NCBI GenBank assembly: GCA_905205085.1
Contig: CAJLCG010000002.1
Location: 1-58,476 of the forward strand
From: an uncultured Oscillospiraceae bacterium
GTDB lineage: Bacteria > Bacillota > Clostridia > Oscillospirales > Oscillospiraceae
Length of the DNA: 58,476 nucleotides
Direction of reading: 5' to 3'
The position numbers and the translations under genes are program-made. Positions 7,709 through 15,224 of this stretch are shown in pieces. A model generated the notes under the pieces. The model searched no databases, had not been told where the DNA came from, and saw only the letters and a program-made list of their open reading frames with translations. Position 1 is the first letter of the stretch. Each line of letters begins with the position of its first letter.

Positions 7709-10386
7709 GAGCGGCGGCTTTTCGCCCGCTCCATGGCGTGCTGTATGGGACGAGAGGGGGTACTGGTGTTGTTCTGCTGCCGAAGCAGGGCGGAGATCTC
7801 TCCGGTGGCCTGCTCTACCTCGGCGTGGAAGGTGGTGGCGGACAGGCGCAGGGCTCCGTGGCCCAGGATGATGAGCTGCTCGGCATAGTCTGAGGTGGCC
7901 ACCCGCACCCGGTACTTTTTCCGGCTGAGCTCATAGGTGGCCTTCTCGATGTAGGCGTCGGCGGTCTCCGCTTCCTTGGTGTATACCACGTGGATGTTGT
8001 GGTAGTGGACCACCTCGCCCACCCCCCGGGGCACCCGGTAGGCATCAAAGACCAGGATGACCTGGCACTTGCGGAACCCCTGGTAGTTTTCCAAAATGTC
8101 CATCAGCCGCTGCCGGGCGGCGTCCAGATTGTCCTGGGCGATGGCTTTCAGCTCGTCCCAGGCGAAGATGATGTTGTAGCCGTCTACCAACAGGTATTCC
8201 GGCCCTAACTGTTCCGGAGTCTTGATGGCCTGGTATTCCGGCAGCTCGTCCCGCTTCCTAGGCTTGGGCTGGGGACGCAGATCCCGGGCCTTGATGGGGC
8301 CGTAGGTGCGCTCAAAGATGGCCTGAAGCTCCTTGTCGGCCTCCAGAGAGCCGGAATACACCGAGCCCTTCCGGGGAGCGGCGGGCCGGACCTCTGTTTC
8401 CTCAGGCTCCGGGGCGTCAAAGACCAGGCCGCTGTCCACATGCATATATTGGCGTACCTGATCCCATTTCACCACAAAGCCTGCCCCGTGGTCGCAGAAC
8501 ACCGAGTCGGCGGGGTTGTCCACGTCCCGGTCGCTGTCATAACCGATGGCGTCCACCACAGCCTGCTGATCGGGGCAGGGGCGGTAGCCGTCCAGGGTGC
8601 AGAAGAGCCGCCCTTGGCCTCGGGTGTAGGCGGCCACCTCCAGGGCATAGTCCCGGGCCTGGGAGACGGGGGCGGAGCCGGTGAGGACGGACTGGTCCCC
8701 CACGGTCTCGGAAAGCTCCAAGCTGCCTCCCATCCGCTGCACATCGGACATAGCCCGGCCCACTTGCTCCTGGGGCAGCTCCAGCCGCAGCTGGTACCAG
8801 GGCTCCAGCAGCACGCTCTGGGCCATTTTTAATCCCTGGCGCACCGCCCGGTAGGTGGCCTGGCGGAAGTCGCCCCCCTCGGTGTGCTTGGCGTGGGCCC
8901 GCCCGGTGAGCAGGGTAATGCGCAGATCGGTGATGGGGGAGCCAGTGAGCACGCCACGGTGCTCCTTCTCCATCAAATGGGTCAAAATGAGCCGCTGCCA
9001 GTTTCGGTCCAGCACATCCTCGCTGCAGGCCGTGTCAAAATGGAGGCCGCTGCCCCGGGGGGCGGGCTCCAGCAGGAGATGAACCTCGGCGTAGTGGCGC
9101 AGGGGCTCAAAGTGGCCTACGCCCTCCACCGGCTCTAAGATCGTTTCCTTATAGATGATGCTGCCCTGGCCGAAGGTGACATCCAGGCCAAAGCGGTCAA
9201 AAATGAGCTGTTTCAGTACCTCCAGCTGGACCTGGCCCATGAGCTGCAGGTGAATTTCCCGGCTGTGCTCATCCCAGGCCACATGGAGCTGAGGGTCCTC
9301 CTCTTCCAGCTGACTGAGCTGTTTCAAGGCCGTGTGGACGTTGGCCCCCTCGGGGAGCTCCACCTGGTAGGTGAGTACTGGCTCCAGCATAGGCAGGGGG
9401 GAGGCACCCTCAAAGCCCAGGCCTTGGCCGGGAAAGGTGCGGCTCAGGCCGGTGACGGCGCATACCGTCCCAGCCGGGGCCCGGTCCACCGCCTGGAACT
9501 GGGCGCCGGAGTAGATGCGCAGCTGGTCGGCCTTCTCCTGCCACACCTGGTCCGGGGAAAGGTTGCCATCGGGGCGCTGGTTGGTAAGCAGATCCTTCAC
9601 CTTTAAACAGCCGCCGGTGACCTTCAGGTAGGTCAGACGGCCACCCTGGGGGTCCCGTGCGATTTTGAATACCCGGGCGCCGAACTCCTGGGGATAGAGG
9701 GGGGAGGCGGTGTATCGCTCAAGTCCCTCCAGAAGCTCGTCCACCCCTTCCAACTTCAAAGCAGAGCCGAAGTAGCAGGGGAACACCTTCCGGTGCCGAA
9801 TGAGGGAGACGATGTCCCGGTTGTCCAGGGTCCCGGACTCCAGATACCGCTCTAAAATCCCCTCATCGCATACCGCAACATTTTCGGAAAATTCGTCCCG
9901 GTCCTGGGCGGGATCAAAGTCCACACAGCCCTCTCCGAAAGCAGCCTTCAGCTTATCCAGAAGCTCATGCCGTCCGGTGCCGGGCAGGTCCATCTTGTTG
10001 ATAAAGAGAAAGGTGGGAATATGGTAGCGGGCCAGCAGCTGCCACAGGGTGCGGGTGTGGCCCTGGACCCCGTCGGTGCCGCTGATCACCAGGATGGCGT
10101 AGTCCAGCACCTGGAGGGTGCGCTCCATCTCGGTGGAGAAGTCCACGTGTCCCGGTGTGTCCAGCAGAGTGAGGGTGAGCCCGTTCAGGGGCAGTACCGC
10201 CTGTTTGGAAAAAATGGTGATGCCCCGCTCCCGCTCCTGACGGTCGGTGTCCAGAAAAGCGTCCTGGTGGTCCACCCGGCCCAGCTTGCGCAGCCGCCCG
10301 CCCCGATAGAGCAGGGCCTCCGACAGCGTGGTTTTCCCTGCGTCAACATGGGCCAGCAGACCCACGGAAAGTTGTCTTTCGTCCAT
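7705..10386 (-). CDS. TetM/EF-G-like translational GTPase fused to Rae1/YacP-like NYN nuclease
   Basis: An 893-residue protein. The N-terminal part is a ribosomal-protection/EF-G-like GTPase with G1 AHVDAGKTT, G2 RGIT, G3 DTPGHVDF, G4 NKMD, and the later EF-G domains (IIYKETI, VLTGSPITDLRITLL). After a Pro/Arg-rich linker, residues about 730-870 form an NYN/PIN-like domain with LLVDGYNII, VILVFDAYR, YTKEAETADAYIEK, VATSDYAEQ and GHGALRLSA. These are the signature motifs of YacP/Rae1, known in Bacillus subtilis as a ribosome-dependent mRNA endonuclease. Acidic residues expected at the nuclease site are conserved. The fusion suggests a factor that enters the ribosomal A site and cuts mRNA there. 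The ATG at 10386 is preceded by AAGGA with 8-base spacing. Automatic pipelines would call it tetracycline resistance; that is not supported. Confidence 0.88.
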   Translation of the reverse strand: MDERQLSVGLLAHVDAGKTTLSEALLYRGGRLRKLGRVDHQDAFLDTDRQERERGITIFSKQAVLPLNGLTLTLLDTPGHVDFSTEMERTLQVLDYAILVISGTDGVQGHTRTLWQLLARYHIPTFLFINKMDLPGTGRHELLDKLKAAFGEGCVDFDPAQDRDEFSENVAVCDEGILERYLESGTLDNRDIVSLIRHRKVFPCYFGSALKLEGVDELLEGLERYTASPLYPQEFGARVFKIARDPQGGRLTYLKVTGGCLKVKDLLTNQRPDGNLSPDQVWQEKADQLRIYSGAQFQAVDRAPAGTVCAVTGLSRTFPGQGLGFEGASPLPMLEPVLTYQVELPEGANVHTALKQLSQLEEEDPQLHVAWDEHSREIHLQLMGQVQLEVLKQLIFDRFGLDVTFGQGSIIYKETILEPVEGVGHFEPLRHYAEVHLLLEPAPRGSGLHFDTACSEDVLDRNWQRLILTHLMEKEHRGVLTGSPITDLRITLLTGRAHAKHTEGGDFRQATYRAVRQGLKMAQSVLLEPWYQLRLELPQEQVGRAMSDVQRMGGSLELSETVGDQSVLTGSAPVSQARDYALEVAAYTRGQGRLFCTLDGYRPCPDQQAVVDAIGYDSDRDVDNPADSVFCDHGAGFVVKWDQVRQYMHVDSGLVFDAPEPEETEVRPAAPRKGSVYSGSLEADKELQAIFERTYGPIKARDLRPQPKPRKRDELPEYQAIKTPEQLGPEYLLVDGYNIIFAWDELKAIAQDNLDAARQRLMDILENYQGFRKCQVILVFDAYRVPRGVGEVVHYHNIHVVYTKEAETADAYIEKATYELSRKKYRVRVATSDYAEQLIILGHGALRLSATTFHAEVEQATGEISALLRQQNNTSTPSRPIQHAMERAKSRRS

Positions 10387-10417
10387 GTGCAACATCCTTG
10401 CTTGTTCAAGTATCAAA

Positions 10418-10446
10418 ATTGTACCATGTTCTCGGCTGGGAATCAA
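10418..10446 (-). promoter_or_regulatory. Promoter of the GTPase-nuclease gene
   Basis: Minus strand TTGATT (10446-10441), 17-base spacer, TACAAT (10423-10418), 32 bases before the start codon. Confidence 0.7.
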
Positions 10447-10464
10447 TCGGTGGAAAATTCGGGA

Positions 10465-10494
10465 TTGTAGGGGAAGGGTATGGTGTGATAAAAT
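10465..10494 (+). promoter_or_regulatory. guaA promoter
   Basis: TTGTAG (10465-10470), 18-base spacer, TAAAAT (10489-10494), divergent from the GTPase-nuclease promoter. The 58-base leader holds no purine riboswitch that I can recognise; GCAGGAGG precedes the start. Confidence 0.5.
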
Positions 10495-10551
10495 AGGCCC
10501 AGATATCGCCTGCCCCGCTGCGGCAGAGAAAAAGATGCAGGAGGAAAACCG

Positions 10552-11841
10552 ATGAAGCAGGATATGATCCTTGTTCTGGACCTGGGCAGCCAGGAGAATC
10601 CCCGTCTGGCCCGGGAAATTCGTTCCCTGGGCGTGTACAGCGAGATCCATCCCCACGACATTACCTTGGAGCAGGTGCATGCGCTGCCCAATGTGAAGGG
10701 TATCATCGTCAACGGCGGCCCTAACCGGGTGGTAGACGGCGTAGAGATCGATGTATCCACCGAAATCTACAACTGCGAGCTGCCTGTGCTGCTGGTGGAC
10801 CACAAGGGCGAGGTAGGCTGGCCCGAGGACGAGGCGGACCGGAAAGAGGCTCTGGCCAACTTCGTGTTTGGCCTGTGTCAGGCCGAGCCCAACTGGAATA
10901 TGGAAAACTTCATTGCCGATCAGGTGGAGCTCATCCGCCGCCAGGTAGGGGACAAGAAGGTGCTGTTGGCCCTCAGCGGCGGTGTGGATTCCTCCGTGGT
11001 GGCCGCCCTGCTCATCAAGGCTATCGGCAAGCAGCTCACCTGCGTGCATGTGAACCACGGCCTGCTCCGCAAGGGCGAGCCTGAGCAGGTGGTCCAGGTG
11101 TTCCGCCATGAGATGGACGCCAACCTCATCTATGTGGACGCGGTAGACCGCTTCCTGGATAAGTTGGCCGGAGTCAGCGACCCGGAGCAGAAGCGCAAGA
11201 TTATCGGCGGAGAGTTTATCCGTGTCTTTGAGGAGGAGGCCCGGAAGCTGGAGGGCATCTCCTTCCTGGGTCAGGGCACCATCTACCCCGACATCATCGA
11301 GTCGGGCACTAAGACTGTGAAGGCGGTAAAGAGCCACCACAACGTGGGCGGCCTGCCCGAGGACCTGGACTTTGAACTGGTGGAGCCTCTGAAGATGCTC
11401 TTCAAGGACGAGGTGCGCGCCTGCGGCAAGGCCCTGGGCCTGCCCGACAGCATGGTCTACCGTCAGCCCTTCCCCGGCCCCGGCCTGGGCGTGCGCTGCC
11501 TGGGCGCCATCACCCGGGACCGCTTGGAGGCGGTGCGGGAGTCCGACGCGATCCTCCGGGAGGAGTTTGCCAAAAATGGCCTGGAGGGCAAGGTGTGGCA
11601 GTACTTTACCGCCATCCCCGACATCAAGAGCGTGGGTGTGCGGGACGGCGTGCGGGCTGACGAGTGGCCGGTCATCATCCGGGCTGTGAACACGGTAGAC
11701 GCCATGACCGCTACGGTGGAGGACGTGCCCTTTGCCCTGCTCCAGCACATTACTGACCGCATTACCCACGAGGTGAAGGGGGTCAACCGGGTGCTCTATG
11801 ATCTCACGCCGAAGCCCACAGGGACCATCGAATGGGAGTAA
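10552..11841 (+). CDS. guaA: GMP synthase with truncated, catalytically dead glutaminase domain
   Basis: The last step of GMP synthesis: XMP + ATP + ammonia (normally from Gln) to GMP. The 429-residue protein has an intact ATP-pyrophosphatase domain (P-loop LSGGVDSS at 141-148, GGEFIRVF, GQGTIYPDIIES) and the C-terminal dimerisation domain (QPFPGPGLGVRCLG to TPKPTGTIEWE). GuaA is normally about 510-525 residues. The class I glutaminase domain here is only about 115 residues. It keeps the first strands (VLDLGSQ, IIVNGGPN) but where the nucleophile motif GICYGMQ should be it reads LLVDHKGEVGW, and the His-Glu segment is absent. The rest joins directly to NFVFGLCQ and ENFIADQVELI. The enzyme should depend on free ammonia or on a separate glutaminase subunit; none is encoded nearby. 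The frame is uninterrupted, so this is not a simple pseudogene. Confidence 0.93.
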   Translation: MKQDMILVLDLGSQENPRLAREIRSLGVYSEIHPHDITLEQVHALPNVKGIIVNGGPNRVVDGVEIDVSTEIYNCELPVLLVDHKGEVGWPEDEADRKEALANFVFGLCQAEPNWNMENFIADQVELIRRQVGDKKVLLALSGGVDSSVVAALLIKAIGKQLTCVHVNHGLLRKGEPEQVVQVFRHEMDANLIYVDAVDRFLDKLAGVSDPEQKRKIIGGEFIRVFEEEARKLEGISFLGQGTIYPDIIESGTKTVKAVKSHHNVGGLPEDLDFELVEPLKMLFKDEVRACGKALGLPDSMVYRQPFPGPGLGVRCLGAITRDRLEAVRESDAILREEFAKNGLEGKVWQYFTAIPDIKSVGVRDGVRADEWPVIIRAVNTVDAMTATVEDVPFALLQHITDRITHEVKGVNRVLYDLTPKPTGTIEWE

Positions 11842-11927
11842 GCTTGAGATCCGGAAAAGCCTGATATGACTGAGTCTTGAGGGATTAAACCCCTCTTTAG
11901 CAACAATTTGACAGCATTTTTTCATTG

Positions 11928-11976
11928 TTTATAAAAAGAGAGCTAACTGACTTTGCTTGGTCAGTTAGCTCTTTTT
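11928..11976 (+). repeat. 49-bp terminator repeat, left copy
   Basis: Direct repeat with 46 of 49 bases identical to 29672-29720. It forms a terminator hairpin (arms AGAGCTAACTGAC and GGTCAGTTAGCTCT, then T5) at the end of guaA. The two copies bracket the 17.7-kb catabolic block. Confidence 0.85.
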
Positions 11977-12075
11977 ACTTTATTAAGAAAAACCGCTTTG
12001 TGTTTATAGCAAAGCATATTATGGATAGTAAGCAGCAGAACTCCCACGAAGGGTAAAGCGGAGAAAAGACTTTTA

Positions 12076-12123
12076 CCTGCAATAAAACCCCCGGCCCAGC
12101 CGGGGGGTTTATTGCAGGTTTTT
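12076..12123 (+). terminator. Strong hairpin after the guaA terminator
   Basis: 20-bp arms CCTGCAATAAAACCCCCGGC and GCCGGGGGGTTTATTGCAGG with a CCA loop and one mismatch, followed by TTTTT. Works in plus orientation; it may also insulate the end of the minus-strand MBL operon. Confidence 0.75.
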
Positions 12124-12241
12124 GGTATATTGCTATAACACACACAGAAGAAAAGAATAATGCTCTGAACGATTCACAGGCAACGAGAATTCAGTATCTG
12201 GAGCCGCTGCTTGCTATGCTGCTTTGATCATTTCATATGGC

Positions 12242-13969
12242 TCAAAGCTCCAGAAGCGGCATAATTGCTGCGCAGGTCGCGGCATCTCCCACAACCGCGA
12301 TATCTCCGCTTTTCACCAGAGAAGAGAGGTTAGTGCCGGTTAAAATGGAGGCGAAGGTATCAAAGGTCATCTCAATTTTTACATCGGCATCCGCAGTGTC
12401 TCCCAGATCCTCAATCACGCCTCGACGGATATGCATACAAGAAGCCTTTTGGATATCTGTGAATACAAAGGCCAGCTTCAAATCTACGTCCCAGATTTTC
12501 CGCCGGTCAATCTGGAAACGCAGACTCTTGATGAAGGTATCGTAGGGCAGGGAGGCAATCACCTCTTTGGAAGGCGCAGCCCGGAACGCCATAGGATCTA
12601 CCTTGCCTTCTAAGGTTAAAGCTTGCGTCATGTAGAATGCACGTGTGCCCGAGGCGGGAGTTACCCGTGCAATCATCCGCAGCGCGTTGGCTTTGATGGT
12701 GCGGGCCTGGTCACAATCGGGGTGAGCACGCAGAGCATACCCGGCTACCTGGGCAGCCCAAATATACTCCTTATCCTTCAAAGCCTTGTCTGCAATGGAC
12801 AGCGCCGAATTCAGCCCGCCAAAAGCGTCCACCATCTTAGCCGCTTCACAGTCGGGAGTCAGCCGATGACACTCCACAGCATCGTTGCCGAACCAGCCGA
12901 TGAGGCCGTCGTAGATTCCACGAATATGGTAGTCAATTTCTCCGTACAGTTCCCGGTTCAGCACACCGGAGCACAGGTGTCGAGGGATCTCAATTTCAGC
13001 AATGATCTCCTCCACGGATTTTCCGTTGTTGAATCCGATGACAACGCTGTCGTATAGATATTGAATGGAATCCCGATAATCTGTCAGGATTTGATAAATA
13101 TTATCAGACCCGTTCAGAGGAACGCCATGCATGGAGCACAGGTGTTCCGGACGCAGGGTGCGCAGAATATCAATTCCGCGCATCCAGCCCAAGGGATCTC
13201 GGAAGGATGTACCCCGAAGAGAGTACAGGTTGGCAAAGGCGGGCCAGGCGTGATTATCAAAAGACACCCGCTCATCGGGCATCCAGATGATCATGCTGTC
13301 GTCTGTCTCAGAAGTGGCTGGATAAAACTCGAACCGCAGACCACAGATTTCGGCACAGGTCTTTTCCTTATCAGGGATCAGGTGGTTAGGGGGCAGATAT
13401 CCAAGAGTCTCCTTCTGGAACTTGGGGTTCTTGTAAAAGGGCCCCAGACCCTCACCGGCAAAACCGTCCTCTCCTTCGGCCGGCAGAAAAGAGCCGTGGA
13501 AAATATGAAGGCGGCGGAAAAATCCCGTAGAGATGTCTCCGAAGGTGGAGAGCATATTTTTCATATGATTTTCGTGTGCCCAGATCTCCACATTTCCATA
13601 GTCTTCCGGAGAGACAAAGGCCAGTGTACCGCCGGTGTAGTGGTAATGGGTGTAGATGATTGCCTTGACCGGTTTGTCTGTAATCTTGCGGAACTCCGCC
13701 AAAATCTCACTGGCTGCCTCAACTGAGCTGTCTGTATCCACGATGATTATACCATCATCAGCCTCAATCATGGCGCAGTTGCCCAGACCACGGCCTACAC
13801 TAACATAGACCCGGGGAGAGACATGAATGACTCGCTGGGCGAACTGGGTCTGGTGATCCAGCATCTCCTTGTTAACCAGTTGCCCACGTGGCCCACGTAC
13901 GATATTCAGTGCGTCCCCTTTATAGTCCACATCTGCGCCCATATAAATGGGGTTAAAGGTGGTTTTCAT
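12242..13969 (-). CDS. MBL-fold hydrolase, alkylsulfatase (SdsA1/BDS1)-like
   Basis: A 575-residue protein with the architecture of alkyl sulfatases: a metallo-beta-lactamase domain (about 45-300), a helical dimerisation segment (about 320-440, VVIGFNNGKSVEEIIAEIEIP) and a C-terminal SCP2-like domain (about 455-575, DADVKIEMTFDTFASILTG). Such enzymes hydrolyse sulfate esters using two zinc ions. The metal motif, normally THxHxDHxGG, reads THYHYTGG (107-114), two residues shorter and lacking the Asp-His pair, so metal binding and chemistry may differ. No signal peptide is evident, so it is probably cytoplasmic. AGGAGG lies 8 bases before the ATG at 13969; the ATG six bases earlier is too close. 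Last gene of the FGGY kinase operon. A true sulfatase role is not certain. Confidence 0.75.
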   Translation of the reverse strand: MKTTFNPIYMGADVDYKGDALNIVRGPRGQLVNKEMLDHQTQFAQRVIHVSPRVYVSVGRGLGNCAMIEADDGIIIVDTDSSVEAASEILAEFRKITDKPVKAIIYTHYHYTGGTLAFVSPEDYGNVEIWAHENHMKNMLSTFGDISTGFFRRLHIFHGSFLPAEGEDGFAGEGLGPFYKNPKFQKETLGYLPPNHLIPDKEKTCAEICGLRFEFYPATSETDDSMIIWMPDERVSFDNHAWPAFANLYSLRGTSFRDPLGWMRGIDILRTLRPEHLCSMHGVPLNGSDNIYQILTDYRDSIQYLYDSVVIGFNNGKSVEEIIAEIEIPRHLCSGVLNRELYGEIDYHIRGIYDGLIGWFGNDAVECHRLTPDCEAAKMVDAFGGLNSALSIADKALKDKEYIWAAQVAGYALRAHPDCDQARTIKANALRMIARVTPASGTRAFYMTQALTLEGKVDPMAFRAAPSKEVIASLPYDTFIKSLRFQIDRRKIWDVDLKLAFVFTDIQKASCMHIRRGVIEDLGDTADADVKIEMTFDTFASILTGTNLSSLVKSGDIAVVGDAATCAAIMPLLEL

Positions 13970-14162
13970 ACACATATCCTCCTGTTACATTCTGTCTGAT
14001 CGGCCGGTTTTCCCGCACAAGCCTATCCAAGCAGGCTCGGAAAGCGGTCTGCGGCCGCCTGGTTTCCAGAGGACCTTCCACGTTTCTTGGTACCACACTT
14101 GGATACCAGCAGGGAAAGAATATTGCCTTGGTGATATCCGCCTCGGAAACCAGATATTCCGA

Positions 14163-15188
14163 TCAGACGATGCGGTTGCGCTGTTCCCCACGGCCAAACA
14201 GAGCGGTAAATACATCCCTCATAATCTCAGCCGAATTGGCAAACGCATCAATGGTGGTGCCGGCAATGTGGGGAGTCAGAGTAACATTGTCCAGGTGGAA
14301 ATAGGGATGGTCTTCCGGCAGAGGCTCCTCGTCGAACACGTCGATGGCAGCGCCGCCGATGCGGTGATTTTGCAGCGCATCGATCAAGGCATCGGTGTCC
14401 ACCAGACCGGAGCGGCCGCAGTTTACCAGCACGGCAGTCTTTTTCATCATATCCAGCTGGGCAGAACTGATCATGTGATGGGTACTCTCATCCAGTCTCA
14501 GATGGAGTGTGATGAAGTCCGAGCGCTTGAGCAGCTCCTCCATGGAGACCGGCTCGCAGCCTCTGGCACGCACCGCTTCATCCGGCAGGAAAAGGTCACA
14601 TCCCAGTACCGTACATCCAAATCCATGCAGGCGCTGAGCCACCATACTGCCGATCTTTCCAACGCCGATGATGCCCACCGTGCACCGACGCATGTCATGG
14701 CTGTAAAGGACATTGGGGAACAGCTTTACCCACTTGCCGCTCATCAGTGCGGCGTGGGCCCGGGCAATGTTTCGCATCTCGCAAATCATCAGACCTACCG
14801 TCAGATCAGCCACAGCTTCCGAATTGCGCCCCTCCGAATTGTAGACCTGGATGCCGCGCTCCCGGCACAGCTCCACGTTAATGTTGTCATAGCCTGTACG
14901 CAGCACGCCCACATATTTGACATTTGGGGCTGCATCAAGCATTGCCTGATTGACCGGCGCCACGTGGACCACGATGGCATCCGCATCCCGCACCGCTTCC
15001 AGAACCTCCGGTGTGGTGCAGTAGGCCTCAGGCCCCTGGGTCTCCGAGATACGCATGGCCTTGGTAATGGCCTTAGGGTCCATGATGCTCTCATCCGTAA
15101 CAAGTTCCACCTGACAGTCGGGAATTTCCTTCATACAGGCCATCAGTTTGGGGGTCACACCTGCGTCGCAGACACATACGATTTTCAT
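14163..15188 (-). CDS. D-isomer-specific 2-hydroxyacid dehydrogenase
   Basis: A 341-residue NAD(P)-dependent dehydrogenase of the SerA/LdhA/hydroxypyruvate-reductase superfamily. The Rossmann loop is GIIGVGKIGSMVAQRL, and the catalytic residues are Arg in NCGRSGLVD, Glu in DVFDEEPLP and His in LTPHIAGTT. There is no ACT domain, so it is not a classical SerA. It would interconvert a 2-keto acid and a D-2-hydroxy acid. AAAGGAG precedes the ATG. It lies 36 bases downstream of the FGGY kinase gene and 193 bases upstream of the MBL gene on the same strand, so it likely acts on an intermediate of the same unknown pathway. Confidence 0.88.
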   Translation of the reverse strand: MKIVCVCDAGVTPKLMACMKEIPDCQVELVTDESIMDPKAITKAMRISETQGPEAYCTTPEVLEAVRDADAIVVHVAPVNQAMLDAAPNVKYVGVLRTGYDNINVELCRERGIQVYNSEGRNSEAVADLTVGLMICEMRNIARAHAALMSGKWVKLFPNVLYSHDMRRCTVGIIGVGKIGSMVAQRLHGFGCTVLGCDLFLPDEAVRARGCEPVSMEELLKRSDFITLHLRLDESTHHMISSAQLDMMKKTAVLVNCGRSGLVDTDALIDALQNHRIGGAAIDVFDEEPLPEDHPYFHLDNVTLTPHIAGTTIDAFANSAEIMRDVFTALFGRGEQRNRIV

Positions 15189-15224
15189 ACGAAACGCTCC
15201 TTTCTTGTGGTGGGATATATGGGC

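Larger units (their letters stand above)
11842..12241. other. 400-base non-coding stretch, left edge of accessory block
   Basis: Holds a small GAGGG/CCCCTC hairpin (11879-11895), the guaA terminator repeat (11928-11976) and a second strong hairpin (12076-12118). The rest is AT-rich with no convincing gene. A 60-codon minus frame across it runs through both hairpins and has no family match. Confidence 0.6.

Noticed and set aside
7705..10386. Naming the GTPase a tetracycline-resistance protein (tet)
   Set aside because: The TetM-like fold is shared by several translation factors; the NYN fusion and context argue for a different role, and resistance cannot be read from sequence.
10387..11925. 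N-terminal extension of the GTPase frame over 500 codons
   Set aside because: It lies entirely antisense to guaA with no ribosome site, and a promoter and RBS precede the ATG at 10386.
11961..12143. 60-codon minus frame in the guaA-MBL gap
   Set aside because: Runs through two terminator hairpins and has no family match or RBS.
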